NCBI GenBank assembly: GCA_016703265.1
Contig: JADJCK010000001.1
Coordinates: 372,001-436,000, forward strand
Source: a bacterium
Lineage (GTDB): Bacteria; Krumholzibacteriota; Krumholzibacteriia; LZORAL124-64-63
DNA: 64,000 nucleotides
Direction: 5' to 3'
The stretch's first letter is position 1. The number at the start of each line of letters is the position of its first letter. Positions 8,239 through 17,763 of the stretch are shown here, in pieces. A program made the translations under genes and the position numbers. The notes beneath the pieces are model-generated. The model was not told the DNA's origin. It made no database searches and saw only the letters and a program-made list of their open reading frames with translations.

Positions 8239-10498
8239 TCAGGACCCAGCGCCCGGGTTGTACCAGGCATGGAGCGTCCGGAACTGCCGCCAGGCGGTCG
8301 AGACGAGGTCCAGGTCGCCGTCGCCGTCCAGGTCGCAGGCCCGGGCGCCCAAATGGCTCGACCGGGGTCCCGTGTCGACCAGCCGGGCGTGCCATGCGCC
8401 GCCCGAATCGCCGGGGTTCAGCAGGAGGAAGGTGCGGTTGTCCGCCGCCACGCGGCCCGCCTGCATGTCGGTGTGCTCGGCCACGGCCAGGTCGGGCCGG
8501 CCGTCGCCGTTGAAGTCGGCAACGTCGAGGCTGTTGGCCGATCGCGAGAGGGACAGCGGGTGCCGCCGCCAGGGTGCGTCGAACGGCCCGCCACCGGGTG
8601 CCGGCGTGAACCAGGCCACCACCGCGGTCTCCTCCAGGTCTCCCGTTTCCTCGCTGACGACCAGGTCCAGCCGGCCGTCACCGTCGATATCAGCCGGCAC
8701 GATGCGGTCGGCGCGGCCGGGCGTGGTCGCCAGCACGTGCGCCGGCCAGTGCCCTTCAGCGGCAATCGCCGGTCCCGGATTCACGAACGCGACGAGGTGG
8801 AACCCGTCGCGCGTCGAGGTGACCAGGTCGCAGTTGCCGTCGCCGTCGAGGTCGAGGGCGGCGACGGCCTCCTCCTCGGTGGGTTCGGCCACCGTGGTCA
8901 GCGACCACGGCAGCGCCGGGTCGGGCGGGATGGCCAGGCAACACAGGTGCATGCCGCGGGTGAAGGCGAGCTCGGCCGCCCCGCCCGGCAGCAGATCGGC
9001 GACGGCTGCGCCCTGCGTGCGCCCGCGTGGTACGGGGGCCACGGCGCGTTCGGTCCAGGTTGTGGCGTCGTGCCCGGTCGCCTCGAGCCACAGGGCCTGC
9101 TCGCCGCGGAAGCCCACCAGATCGGCCTGGTCGTCGCCGTCGACATCGGGGGCAAAGAACACGTCCACTCCCGCCGGCAGCGCCACCTTCTGCCAGGGCT
9201 GACCGCGACCGCCGCGGTTGAGGTAGAGCATGCCGCCCGCCACCACGTCCGGGCGGCCGTCATGGTTCACGTCGCAGAACAGCAGCCCCATCGTGCCGAA
9301 CTGGTCGTCGGGACGCGCATCGTCGATCGGTGCGTAGGGCCAGGCGCTTTCACCGGCGGCGGCCGCGTCCGGCGCGAGGCTCAGCACCTTGTCCGCCGTC
9401 CGGTTCTCCCACAACTCGAACACGCGGCCGCTGCCGCCGTAGTTCTTGCCGGCCAGGTCGATGTCCCCGTCGTTGCCCAGGTCGAAGGCCCGCAGGTTGT
9501 GCGAGCCGGTGACGGCGAGCACTTCCTCGACCCACCCGGAATCGCCCTGCAGGTAGACGAGCACCCGCTTGCCGCCGGTGTGCATTTCAGCCGTGGCCAG
9601 GTCCAGGTCGCCGTCGCCGTCGAAGTCGGCCAGCTGCAGGCTGTGGGCGCCGGTGAGCACCAACTCGCCCACGCGGTGCTCGGGCCACGACGGCTCGCGG
9701 GGGTCTGCCGGTGCGGCAAACCAGGCCACCGGTCCTTCGCCTTCCGAGGCGGTCAACGCCACGTCCAGCCTGCCGTCGCCGTCGATGTCACCTGTCTGCA
9801 CGCGCGCATCCGGGCTCCAGCCCGGGGCGAAATCGTGGCGCAGCCACTCGCCACCCAGCGGCTCGGCAGGCGCCTCGAACCACAGGCCGCCCAGGACCAG
9901 GTCGAGGTCGCCATCGCCATCAAGGTCGGCCAGGTGGGTGCCCTCGCCCTCGCGTTCGACCAGCGTGCGCGATTGCCAGGTGCCGGGTGCCGTCTGCAGG
10001 TGGATGCGGACGGCGTGCTTGTCGCAGGTGGCCGCGTCGACATCGCCGTCGCCGTCGATCCTGCGCCGGCCAGTCGGCCTTCAGGTCGCCCGGGTTGCGC
10101 AGCCACAACAGCCCGCGGTCTGTGTCGCCGACGACAATGTCGAGGTGCGTGTCGCCGTCGATGTCGGCCAGCTGCATGTCGGTGGTGAACTGGCCGCTCG
10201 CCAGTGGACGCTTGTCCCACTGCGGGTACTGGTACCAGAAGAGGCCCGGGCCGTCGGCGTGCTCGCCGCCGAGCACCAGGTCGGCGTAGCCGTCGCCGTC
10301 GAGATCACCGGCGGCACAGACGTCGGTGCAGCAGTCCTCGCCGCCGGGCGGGGCCGCGTCGACGACCTGGCGCCGGAAGGCGACCGGACCATCGATGACC
10401 GGGGATGCCGGCTGCGACTTTCCGCCGCAACCGGCCACGAACAGCAATGCCGCCAACGGCAACCAGGCCGCGGCGGCAGGACGCAGGATCAGTTTCAC
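8239..10498 (-). CDS. FG-GAP/VCBS-repeat lipoprotein, interrupted by a 1-base frameshift
   Basis: The GTG start at 10498 is preceded by GGAGGT. The product begins with a lipoprotein signal ending in the lipobox LFVAGC, so it should be anchored in a membrane and face the periplasm or outside. About 13 FG-GAP/VCBS repeats of the type DxDGDGxxDLV follow, which predict a calcium-binding beta-propeller. The frame breaks near 10060/10061: removing one C (plus strand) joins ADWPAQ to IDGDGDVDAATCDKHAV, restoring another repeat. The two open pieces are about 10061-10498 and 8239-10060, giving a product of about 750 residues. It is the last gene of the glycan cluster, 23 bases after the FkbM gene, so a role at the cell surface with the exported glycan is plausible but unproven. 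Confidence 0.8.
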
Positions 10499-10521
10499 GT
10501 AGACCTCCGGCGCCGGCGATG

Positions 10522-11271
10522 TTACCGCGGCGTCGCCAGCATGTGGATCACGCACCAGGCGATGTCGGGGTAGGCGTCCGGCAACCGGCCGACACGATAG
10601 CCGTGATCCCCGCAGAACGCTTCACAGGCGGCGGCCTTCGCCTCGGCGAGGGCGGCATCGGCGTCGTCCACCTCGAGCAGCAGCACCGGCCGCGCCGCGG
10701 CGAGCAGCCCCACGGCCCCGCGCAGCACGGCCAGTTCGGCGCCTTCCACGTCGATCTTCACCAGCGCCGGCCGCGTTGCCGGCTCGCCGGCATGCCAGGC
10801 GTCGAGGGTGGTCAGCGGCACCTCGATCTCGCCGCAGGCGTCGGGCGGCAGGTCGGTGCCGGCCAGCGCGGAGCCGCCCGAAAGCCGCGCCAGGACCAGT
10901 CGGGCCGAGCCGCAGCGATCGCCGACCGCGCTCTCCACCACCTCGAGCCGGGACAGCCCGTTCAGGCGCGCGTTGCGGCGGACCAGGCGTGCATTCGCCG
11001 GCACCGGCTCGAAGGCGACCACGCGACCGGCCGGGCCCACCAGCTTCGCGGCGATCACCGCGATGAAGCCCACGTTGGCACCGACGTCGAGCACCACATC
11101 GCCGGGCTTCAGGCATTCGGCCAGCGCCTGCTGGACCGGCGGCTCGTAGGTGCCGGCAGCGAAATCGGGGTTGCCGCCGCCGACATCGAAGCGCAGCCCG
11201 CGGCCGGGTCCGGCGCCGATGACAGCCGGCCCTGCAGGGAACAGGCGGCGCCAGGCCGAACGCACGTTCAC
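10522..11271 (-). CDS. FkbM family methyltransferase
   Basis: The 249-residue product carries the SAM-binding motif VVLDVGANVGFIAVIAA, then VVAFEPVPANARLVRRN, and the FkbM hallmark VKIDVEGAELAVLRGA. Such enzymes O-methylate sugars or other small substrates. The GTG start at 11271 overlaps the stop of the PIG-L gene in a GTGA arrangement, so it is translationally coupled. The frame is open upstream to 11586, but that part is the antisense shadow of the PIG-L gene. In this cluster a likely role is methylation of a surface glycan. Confidence 0.85.
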   Translation of the reverse strand: MNVRSAWRRLFPAGPAVIGAGPGRGLRFDVGGGNPDFAAGTYEPPVQQALAECLKPGDVVLDVGANVGFIAVIAAKLVGPAGRVVAFEPVPANARLVRRNARLNGLSRLEVVESAVGDRCGSARLVLARLSGGSALAGTDLPPDACGEIEVPLTTLDAWHAGEPATRPALVKIDVEGAELAVLRGAVGLLAAARPVLLLEVDDADAALAEAKAAACEAFCGDHGYRVGRLPDAYPDIAWCVIHMLATPR

Positions 11272-12116
11272 GCCCGCGGCCCCTTCCCGGCAACGATCTC
11301 GCGCCGCCGCAGATACTCGCGCCCCCGGAAGAACATGGACAGCCACTGCCCGCCGGCGACATCGGCGAGCACGGGCCAGCGCGGCTGGTCGGCCGGCCGC
11401 GACATCTGCGTGGCGTGGCAGTCCAGGGCGCGGCGCTTGGTCCCGGCCACGGCGGCGATCTCGACCCTGTGCTTCAGGTGGGCGAGCCGCTGCCCGCAGG
11501 CACGCAGCCCGGCCAGCACGACGCCGGGGCGATGCAGCCGACGCGCCACGGGCGGACAGACCCACGGCCAGTGGTGCCAGAACCACACGGGGTACTCGAG
11601 CAGCACGCGCGTGGTACCAGGTTCCTGCAACGCGATGCCGCCAAGCACGGCGGCCAGCGTGGCCTGGTGGTCGGCAGTGGTATCGCCGGCATAGGGCGCC
11701 AGCAGCAGGGCGCCCGGATGCAGACGCAGCAGCCCGGCGATGCGCGCCGCTGCCGCGGCGATCCCGCCGGTCAGCTCGCCGTCGCGGAAGTCGAGGAAAT
11801 GGACGTCAACCGCCGCCACGCCGAGTTCGCCGCAGGCGGCCAGGGCCTCGGCGCGCCGCCGCGACGCCAGCTCACCGGCCTCGAGGAAGCGCGCGTGCGA
11901 GGTGCGCCCGTCGGTGAGGAAGACGACCGTGACCGGCACGCCACGGGCGCGCTTGAGCGCGATGAGCCCGCCGCAACCGAGCGTCTCGTCGTCCTGGTGC
12001 GGGGCGAAGACGATGGCCGGCGCCGCCATATCGGCGTCCGCCAGGGAACGCGACAGGCGCGCGGCCAGTCCCTCGACGACCGCGTGCGCGGCTGCGCGGA
12101 CGCGCCCGCCGGTCAC
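11268..12116 (-). CDS. PIG-L/LmbE family deacetylase
   Basis: The 282-residue product has IVFAPHQDDETLGCGG, the zinc-binding motif of the PIG-L/LmbE family (usually PHPDDE). A later YAGDTTADHQAT segment supplies further metal and active-site residues. The family removes N-acetyl groups from GlcNAc-containing substrates. The GTG start at 12116 overlaps the ATPase stop (GTGA). The open frame extending to 13943 is a shadow of the ABC genes. Context suggests deacetylation of an exported glycan or its precursor. Confidence 0.85.
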   Translation of the reverse strand: MTGGRVRAAAHAVVEGLAARLSRSLADADMAAPAIVFAPHQDDETLGCGGLIALKRARGVPVTVVFLTDGRTSHARFLEAGELASRRRAEALAACGELGVAAVDVHFLDFRDGELTGGIAAAAARIAGLLRLHPGALLLAPYAGDTTADHQATLAAVLGGIALQEPGTTRVLLEYPVWFWHHWPWVCPPVARRLHRPGVVLAGLRACGQRLAHLKHRVEIAAVAGTKRRALDCHATQMSRPADQPRWPVLADVAGGQWLSMFFRGREYLRRREIVAGKGPRA

Positions 12117-13369
12117 GCGCCCCCGGTCAGGCGCGCGTCGGCCCGCCAGCGGGCCGGCAGGAACATGAGCCCGAAGTGCGGGTCGATGCCGCGGCCGGTG
12201 CCGTACCAGTCCGACGTCTCGACGTCCATCATCAGGCAGTTCTCCAGCAGGTCGTAGTTGCGGCTGTCGGGTCCCTTGAGCCACAGCGTGAGGTAGTAGC
12301 GGCCCGGCATCAGGTGGAGCGCCTCGATGTCGAGGTCGAAGGCATGGGCGCCGGCCGGGACGCGGACAAGGCTCGGCCCCGTCATCCAGTTGTTGCTGAT
12401 CGACAGCAGCAGGCCCATCTCGTTGCGGATCTCCAGGCCCACGTGCAGGTCGGGGATCATCTCCTCGAGCTGGGCGCGTACACGCACAGTCAGCGCGTCG
12501 CCGCTGCGGATGAAGTTCAGCGTCTGGCCCTGCGGGTCGAGGAACTCGGCGCCGGACAACCGCGCCTGCCCCGTGCCCACGCGCGAGCCGATGGCGGCCA
12601 GGTCGGCCCCGCCCGACTGCGCCGAGGCGAAGGTGGCCATGTAGGAACGCACCACCTCTTCGGCGGGACCGTCCATGTGCACCTTGCCCTGGTCGATCCA
12701 GATCACGCGACGGCACAGGTTTTCCACGGCCGCCATGTTGTGCGAGACGAAGACGACGGTGCGCCCGCCGCCGCGCAGTTCGTCCATCGAGTCGAGGCAC
12801 TTCTTCTGGAATTCGGCGTCGCCGACGGCCAGCACCTCGTCCACGAGCAGGATGTCCGGGTCCAGGTGAGCCGCCACGGCGAAGCCCAGCCGCAGGCGCA
12901 TGCCCGAGCTGTAGCGCTTGATGGGCGTGTCGATGAAGCGCTCGACGCCGGCGAACTCGACGATCTGGTCGATCTTCGCGGCGATCTCGGACTTCCGCAT
13001 GCCCATGATCGAGCCGTTCATGAAGATGTTCTCGCGCCCGGTCAGTTCCTCGTGGAAGCCGGTGCCCACCTCGAGCATGGCCGACAGCCGGCCATTGACG
13101 GTGAAGTGTCCGCTGGTCGGGTAGGTGATGCGCGACAGCACCTTGAGCATGGTGCTCTTGCCGGCGCCGTTGCGGCCGATGAGGCCCACCACCTCGCCGC
13201 GCTCGATCTCGAAATTGACCCCGCGCAGCGCGTGCAGGATCTCGGGCTGCTTGCCGCGGCCCCGGCCGCGGAACATGCCGACGAGGGCTTCGCGCAACAT
13301 GGTGTCGCCCGCGCGAAGCTCGCCCAGGCGGTACTGCTTGCAGATGTCGTGGACGCTGACGGCTTGCAT
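12113..13369 (-). CDS. ABC transporter ATP-binding protein, O-antigen/polysaccharide export (Wzt type)
   Basis: This 418-residue ATPase has Walker A GRNGAGKST at residues 65-73, ABC signature YSSGM at 153-157 and Walker B ILLVDEV at about 173-179. A further 170-residue C-terminal domain follows, resembling the Wzt carbohydrate-binding domain that selects the glycan to be exported. The length fits the long Wzt class rather than teichoic-acid TagH-like short forms. It pairs with the permease immediately upstream (15-base gap) and is followed by overlapping PIG-L and FkbM genes. The complex would export a lipid-linked polysaccharide across the inner membrane. Confidence 0.9.
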   Translation of the reverse strand: MQAVSVHDICKQYRLGELRAGDTMLREALVGMFRGRGRGKQPEILHALRGVNFEIERGEVVGLIGRNGAGKSTMLKVLSRITYPTSGHFTVNGRLSAMLEVGTGFHEELTGRENIFMNGSIMGMRKSEIAAKIDQIVEFAGVERFIDTPIKRYSSGMRLRLGFAVAAHLDPDILLVDEVLAVGDAEFQKKCLDSMDELRGGGRTVVFVSHNMAAVENLCRRVIWIDQGKVHMDGPAEEVVRSYMATFASAQSGGADLAAIGSRVGTGQARLSGAEFLDPQGQTLNFIRSGDALTVRVRAQLEEMIPDLHVGLEIRNEMGLLLSISNNWMTGPSLVRVPAGAHAFDLDIEALHLMPGRYYLTLWLKGPDSRNYDLLENCLMMDVETSDWYGTGRGIDPHFGLMFLPARWRADARLTGGA

Positions 13370-13384
13370 GGCACCGGCCTCTTT

Positions 13385-14170
13385 CTAGATGACGTCCGCG
13401 AACTCGCGTTCGGCCTTCGTGAAGTAGCGCAACCCGATCAACAGGACAACGAGGCCCACGCCCAGGGCCGCGCCCAGCGTTCCCCACTCGAGCGGACGCC
13501 CGGTGAGGGCCGTGGCGCGGAAGGCGTCGACGACGCCCACCATGGGATTGAGCAGCAGCAGCGGCTGCCACTTCTCGGGCACGATGCTGACCGGATAGAT
13601 GATCGGCGTGAGAAACATCCACATCTGCAGCAGGAACGGGATGGCGTACTTGACGTCGCGGTAGCGCACGTTGAGCGTGGCCAGGATGAGGCTGGCCCCG
13701 AGCGCCAGCACGACCATCACCGGCACCAGCAGCGGCCACAGCAGGAACGTCCAGGAAGGCGTCACGCCGTAGACGAACATCAGCACCACGCCCACCACCG
13801 AGGCGATCAGGAAGTCGGGCAACAGGCTGAGCACGCCCGCCGTGGGGATGATGAGCCGCGGGAACCACACCTTGGTCAGCAGCTGGCTGTTGTTCACCAG
13901 GCTGTTCGACGAGTAGGACACCGCGCCGGCGAAATACGTCCACACGGCCATGCCGAGGTAGGCGAACACCGGGTACGGAATGCCGTCGCTGGGCATCTTC
14001 GCCATCTTCCCGAACAGCAGGAAGAAGATCAGCGTGCTGGCCAGCGGCTGGATGACCGCCCAGGCCACCCCCAACAGCGTCTGCTTGTAGCGCACCTTCA
14101 GGTCACGCCAGACCATGAAGAAGAGCAGTTCGCGGTAGGCCCAGAATTCCTGCAGGCCGTTCTTTCGCAT
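13385..14170 (-). CDS. ABC-2 type permease, polysaccharide export (Wzm type)
   Basis: The 261-residue protein shows about six hydrophobic segments and the family motifs WRDLKVRYKQTLLGVAWAV near the N-terminus and NPMVGVVDAFR near the C-terminus. These are typical of Wzm/KpsM-like export permeases. It is directly upstream of the matching ATPase gene and downstream of a glycosyltransferase on the same strand. Confidence 0.9.
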   Translation of the reverse strand: MRKNGLQEFWAYRELLFFMVWRDLKVRYKQTLLGVAWAVIQPLASTLIFFLLFGKMAKMPSDGIPYPVFAYLGMAVWTYFAGAVSYSSNSLVNNSQLLTKVWFPRLIIPTAGVLSLLPDFLIASVVGVVLMFVYGVTPSWTFLLWPLLVPVMVVLALGASLILATLNVRYRDVKYAIPFLLQMWMFLTPIIYPVSIVPEKWQPLLLLNPMVGVVDAFRATALTGRPLEWGTLGAALGVGLVVLLIGLRYFTKAEREFADVI

Positions 14171-14251
14171 GTTCCCGGTCCTTGCCTGCCGGATGCCATC
14201 TCCGGCCGGGCGGTTTCAGGTGGCGCCGGCATCCGTTGCCGGCACGTCGAA

Positions 14252-15502
14252 TCAGCCTCGCGGAGCTGCGAACAGGCCTTCCAGCCGCCGCGCCCGCGCG
14301 TCCCAGGTGAAGACATCCAGCGCCCGCTTGCGGCCGGCGGCGCCCAGCTCGTCGCGCCGCGACGCGGAATCCAGTCCGGCCAGGAGGTCGGCCGCCAGGC
14401 CCTGGACATCGCCCGCTTCGCGCAGGAAGCCGGTCACGCCGGGCACGACGATCTCCGGCATGCCGCCGATGCGCGTGGCCACGACCGGCATCCCGGTGGC
14501 CATGCCCTCGACCAGGCTCATGCCGAACGACTCGCTGAACGAAGGGTTGGCCAGCACGTCGGCCGCCGCGTACAGGCGCGGCAGGTCGGTCTGCGGCACC
14601 GGCCCCACGAATCGCACCTTGCCGGCCAGCGCGCCCTGCTCGGCCCGCGCGCGCAGCCACGCCTGGTAGTCGCTGCAGACGGTGCCGTCGTAGTAGGCGG
14701 ACAGCGCCCGCACGCGCGGGTCCTCGCTGATGCCCACGATGTACTCCAGCGGCAGCGACACCTGCGGCCCCACCAGGTCCAGCCGCGCATCGGGACGCTC
14801 GCGGCAGACCAGGTCCATCGCCTCCAGGAGCGTGTGCACACCCTTCTCCGGCGAGAGCCGGCCCACGAAGAGCACCGTGGTCGGACGGGCATCGCTCCGT
14901 CCGGCGTCGGCGGCGGCTGTGAAACGCTCCGGCTCGAACCCGTTGTACAGCGGCACGCAGAAACCGTCCACCTGCGGATGGGCCTGGCGGATCAGGTCGG
15001 CGATGTAGCCGCTCGAACCGGTGACCAGGTCGGCGCAGCGCAGCCGGCGCCGCACGCTGGTCGGCGAGAACTGGGTCAACCACTCGCACTGCATCTCGAG
15101 GGCCAGGCGCGATCGCGGCGCCGCCTGCCGGAACACCGGCAGGAAGTTCGAGAAGTTCAGCACGTGCACCCAGTCGAACCTGCCGCCGCGCAGCTGGCGC
15201 GCCACCGCGCGCGCAAAGCCGCCGTAGTAGAGCCCCGACCGGATGATGCGCTCCTGCGACACGTAGTTCGGGTACTTCGCCAGCAGGTTCAGCAGCGGCG
15301 TGTCCGGCCAGTCGTCGATGAAACGATAATCGATGCCGTCATCCGGCCGGTTCTGCGGTGGGTTGTGGCGCCGGTTCACGAAGATCGTCACTTCGTGGCG
15401 GCCGACCAGCCGACGGGCCGTGTGATGCACGATCAACCCGATCGAATTCTGGCGCGGCGGCAGGGCCGGGTCGATGGGCTGCGCCACGAAGGCGATGCGC
15501 AT
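14252..15502 (-). CDS. Glycosyltransferase family 4 (GT-B fold)
   Basis: The 416-residue product has an N-terminal IAFVAQPIDPALPPRQNSIG segment, FVGRLSPEKGVHTLLEAMD in the middle and the nucleotide-sugar motif ESFGMSLVEGMATGMPVVAT (E-x7-E) near the C-terminus. This is a retaining GT4-type glycosyltransferase; donor and acceptor are unknown. The ATG at 15502 has AAAGGA upstream; an in-frame ATG at 15559 lacks conserved sequence. It is the first gene of the glycan synthesis and export cluster. Confidence 0.88.
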   Translation of the reverse strand: MRIAFVAQPIDPALPPRQNSIGLIVHHTARRLVGRHEVTIFVNRRHNPPQNRPDDGIDYRFIDDWPDTPLLNLLAKYPNYVSQERIIRSGLYYGGFARAVARQLRGGRFDWVHVLNFSNFLPVFRQAAPRSRLALEMQCEWLTQFSPTSVRRRLRCADLVTGSSGYIADLIRQAHPQVDGFCVPLYNGFEPERFTAAADAGRSDARPTTVLFVGRLSPEKGVHTLLEAMDLVCRERPDARLDLVGPQVSLPLEYIVGISEDPRVRALSAYYDGTVCSDYQAWLRARAEQGALAGKVRFVGPVPQTDLPRLYAAADVLANPSFSESFGMSLVEGMATGMPVVATRIGGMPEIVVPGVTGFLREAGDVQGLAADLLAGLDSASRRDELGAAGRKRALDVFTWDARARRLEGLFAAPRG

Positions 15503-15625
15503 GCGCGTTCCTTTCGGGCGACGGTTGTTGCCGTCATCCGCACGACGCGGTGCCGGCACCCTGGAGGATTGCCGGATCCCGCGCCCAACTCAAGTGTTCA
15601 AAATGGGTTCGACCACATCCGGCCC

Positions 15626-15654
15626 ATATTAAGCCCCGATCTGTCCGGTCGCCA
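15626..15654 (-). promoter_or_regulatory. Possible promoter of the glycan cluster
   Basis: TAATAT (15626-15631, minus strand) is a strong -10, with TGGCGA 17 bases upstream as a weak -35. It lies about 125 bases before the glycosyltransferase ATG and just downstream of the M23 peptidase stop. Confidence 0.4.
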
Positions 15655-15666
15655 TGCCCGGACTTC

Positions 15667-17589
15667 TCAACGGCCCGGGGGCACGCTGCAGCGCACGGGG
15701 ATGGCGGCGCGGGCCGTCAGGCCGGCCTCGTCGGCAACCTCGATCTCCAGCAGGTGCCGGCCGGACCCGGTACTGTCGGGAAGTTCGACCAGCAGGCGAT
15801 CCCGCAGCAGGTCCGGCTCCACGACCAGGGGCCGGCCGTCCCAGCGGGCCCGCAGCGACCCGGCGGCGACCCCCGCCCCCGCATCGCTCACTGACACCGC
15901 CAGCACGGACCAGCGGGGCGGCGTGACGCCTGGCACCGGGCCGCCGAACCCGGGGTGCGGCCCGACGGTGCGGGCCCCGGCGGCGACGACCGGCGGCAGC
16001 GTATCACGCAGGGCGGCATAGGTTCCCGGGCCCGGCAGGGCAAATCCCGGTTCCTGTGCCGCGCCGGTATTCGGCATGAGGGGCGCGGCCCGGGACCAGG
16101 CGGCGCCGTCCCACTCGTACATCGCGATGGCGGATCCGGCGGCGGTCGGCGGCAGGGCCCCGGCCGGCAGCGTGACCGGCGGGGAGCCGTCCAGCGGCCA
16201 GTCGGCAGCAGCCCAGGAAACGGCTTGGCCCATGGGAATCAGGCCCTGGCGCGCCGCCTGGTCGCGCTGGGTCCGCGTGGCGGGCACCGGGCCCGTTGTG
16301 GCCAGAGCCACGGAAGCAAGCGCGGGGCTTCCAGCGGCCGGCTCCAGCACCTGAAGGTTGGCCGTACATTCCTCAGGTACCGCTTCAAACAGAGGCGACA
16401 AGATGATGTTGTTGCTGGCGCTGCAGGCCAGCGAGACTTCGACGGGCGCCGGTTCCCAGGCTCCCGGGCCGGTTTCGGTTTCCGCCGGGATGCCGACAAC
16501 CTCGCCGGGCGCCGCGATCACCAGGTCCCAGCCCACGGACGCCCGGTTGCCGGCCCGGTCGATGGCCACCAGTTCACAGGTGTGCCGCCCGGGCGCCAGG
16601 CCGGCGCCATCGGCTCCCAGGTACCACAGGCCCCCCTGCCGTCCCGGCACGGAGACGGCCGGACGGCGATGCAGCCATTGCTCGCGCAGGCCGCCACACT
16701 CCAGCCATTCCAGGCGCTGCTGCGCGTTGGCGGCAAAGTCGAAGGCCTCGTTGGCCCGGCGACAGACCAGGGCGCCGTCGAGGCGCAGTTCGATCAGCCA
16801 CGGCTCGAGGCGGTGCCCCGCGGGGTCGGTCGCCTCGACGATGCGGGCGCTGAAGGCAATCGGCCCCGAGGCGTGGAGTGCCGGCGCCAGGCCGTCCTGC
16901 CATGGTCGGCCCGCCACCGGCAGCAGGCGGGCCTCGGCGGCGCCCTCCAGGCGAGCCTGTGCCGTGGCCGGCAGGGCCCGCACGTGGTGGATCACCGGCG
17001 GGATCGTGTCCCTGACCGCGAACCCCGCGGCCAGCGGGTCGATCGGCAGGCCGGCCCCGTCGCGCACCTCGAAGTGCAGGTGCGGCCCCACGGTGCCGCT
17101 CTGCCCGGTCAGGCCCAGCACTTCGCCCCGACTGACCGGCACCTGCCCGGCGGCCAGCTCGAGTTCCGCGCGCCAGGTCCCGAGGCGCTCCTGTTCCGCG
17201 CCCACGAGCGCACCGAGGCGGTCGTTGAAGCGGCCGAGGTGCGCGTAGACATAGGTACGACCCGAGGCGCCGCGCAGGTACACGGCCCGGCCGTAACCGC
17301 CGGGCGTAGCGCGCACGCGCGAGATCCACCCGTCCTCCACGGCGTAGGCGGGGAAGCCCTCGGTCTCGCGCGTCTTGAGGTCGATGCCGGCGTGGAAACG
17401 CCCGCCGCGGTATTCCATGAAGTTGCTCGTGAGCCAGCGCGCCGGCAGGTCCAGGGGCCAGCGCGGCGCCTCCAGGTCGGGCGCCGGCGCCGCCCGGGCG
17501 GTCACGGCCGGGGCGCAGCCGGCGGCCAGCTGCAGAAACAGGGCAAGTACCGGCAAGGACAGCCGATAACGCGAATGGGCCAGGCTCAT
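15667..17589 (-). CDS. M23 family metallopeptidase lipoprotein
   Basis: The 640-residue protein starts with a lipoprotein-type signal (LALFLQLAAGC). An LytM/M23 domain at about residues 45-180 contains the zinc ligands in FHAGID (near residue 65) and GPHLHFEV (near residue 168). About 450 further residues resemble beta-sandwich extensions with TIPPVIHHV and GNRASVGWDLV-like segments. M23 enzymes cut peptidoglycan cross-links or act as scaffolds in cell separation; both metal motifs are intact here. The ATG at 17589 has GAGGAT upstream. The large open frame continuing to 19056 is the antisense shadow of the PhoH gene. Confidence 0.87.
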   Translation of the reverse strand: MSLAHSRYRLSLPVLALFLQLAAGCAPAVTARAAPAPDLEAPRWPLDLPARWLTSNFMEYRGGRFHAGIDLKTRETEGFPAYAVEDGWISRVRATPGGYGRAVYLRGASGRTYVYAHLGRFNDRLGALVGAEQERLGTWRAELELAAGQVPVSRGEVLGLTGQSGTVGPHLHFEVRDGAGLPIDPLAAGFAVRDTIPPVIHHVRALPATAQARLEGAAEARLLPVAGRPWQDGLAPALHASGPIAFSARIVEATDPAGHRLEPWLIELRLDGALVCRRANEAFDFAANAQQRLEWLECGGLREQWLHRRPAVSVPGRQGGLWYLGADGAGLAPGRHTCELVAIDRAGNRASVGWDLVIAAPGEVVGIPAETETGPGAWEPAPVEVSLACSASNNIILSPLFEAVPEECTANLQVLEPAAGSPALASVALATTGPVPATRTQRDQAARQGLIPMGQAVSWAAADWPLDGSPPVTLPAGALPPTAAGSAIAMYEWDGAAWSRAAPLMPNTGAAQEPGFALPGPGTYAALRDTLPPVVAAGARTVGPHPGFGGPVPGVTPPRWSVLAVSVSDAGAGVAAGSLRARWDGRPLVVEPDLLRDRLLVELPDSTGSGRHLLEIEVADEAGLTARAAIPVRCSVPPGR

Positions 17590-17763
17590 GCGTATCCGAT
17601 CCTCGGCCGGGGCGGCGGTTGACAACGGGCACTCTAGCATCGCCAGCCAACCCGCGACAAGACGTGAGCTCGGCGCTACCATGGTCACGGGCCGCCGCTG
17701 GCGGCCCGGAGGAAACGCCCGCGGACGCGACGGCGCCGCGGCACCAGACCTGGGAGGGACCCC

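Noticed and set aside
8239..10498. Repeated GTCGCCGTCGCCGTC-type DNA, as a possible tandem repeat or CRISPR-like array
   Set aside because: The repeats encode the DxDGDG motif of FG-GAP units at irregular spacing; no spacer structure.
11586..13943. Extended upstream starts for the FkbM and PIG-L frames
   Set aside because: The extensions lie antisense or out of frame over neighbouring genes; GTGA overlaps mark the real starts.
12176..16021. Plus-strand open frame of 1281 codons across the glycan cluster
   Set aside because: Same antisense effect; the minus strand codes Wzt, Wzm and the glycosyltransferase with clear motifs.
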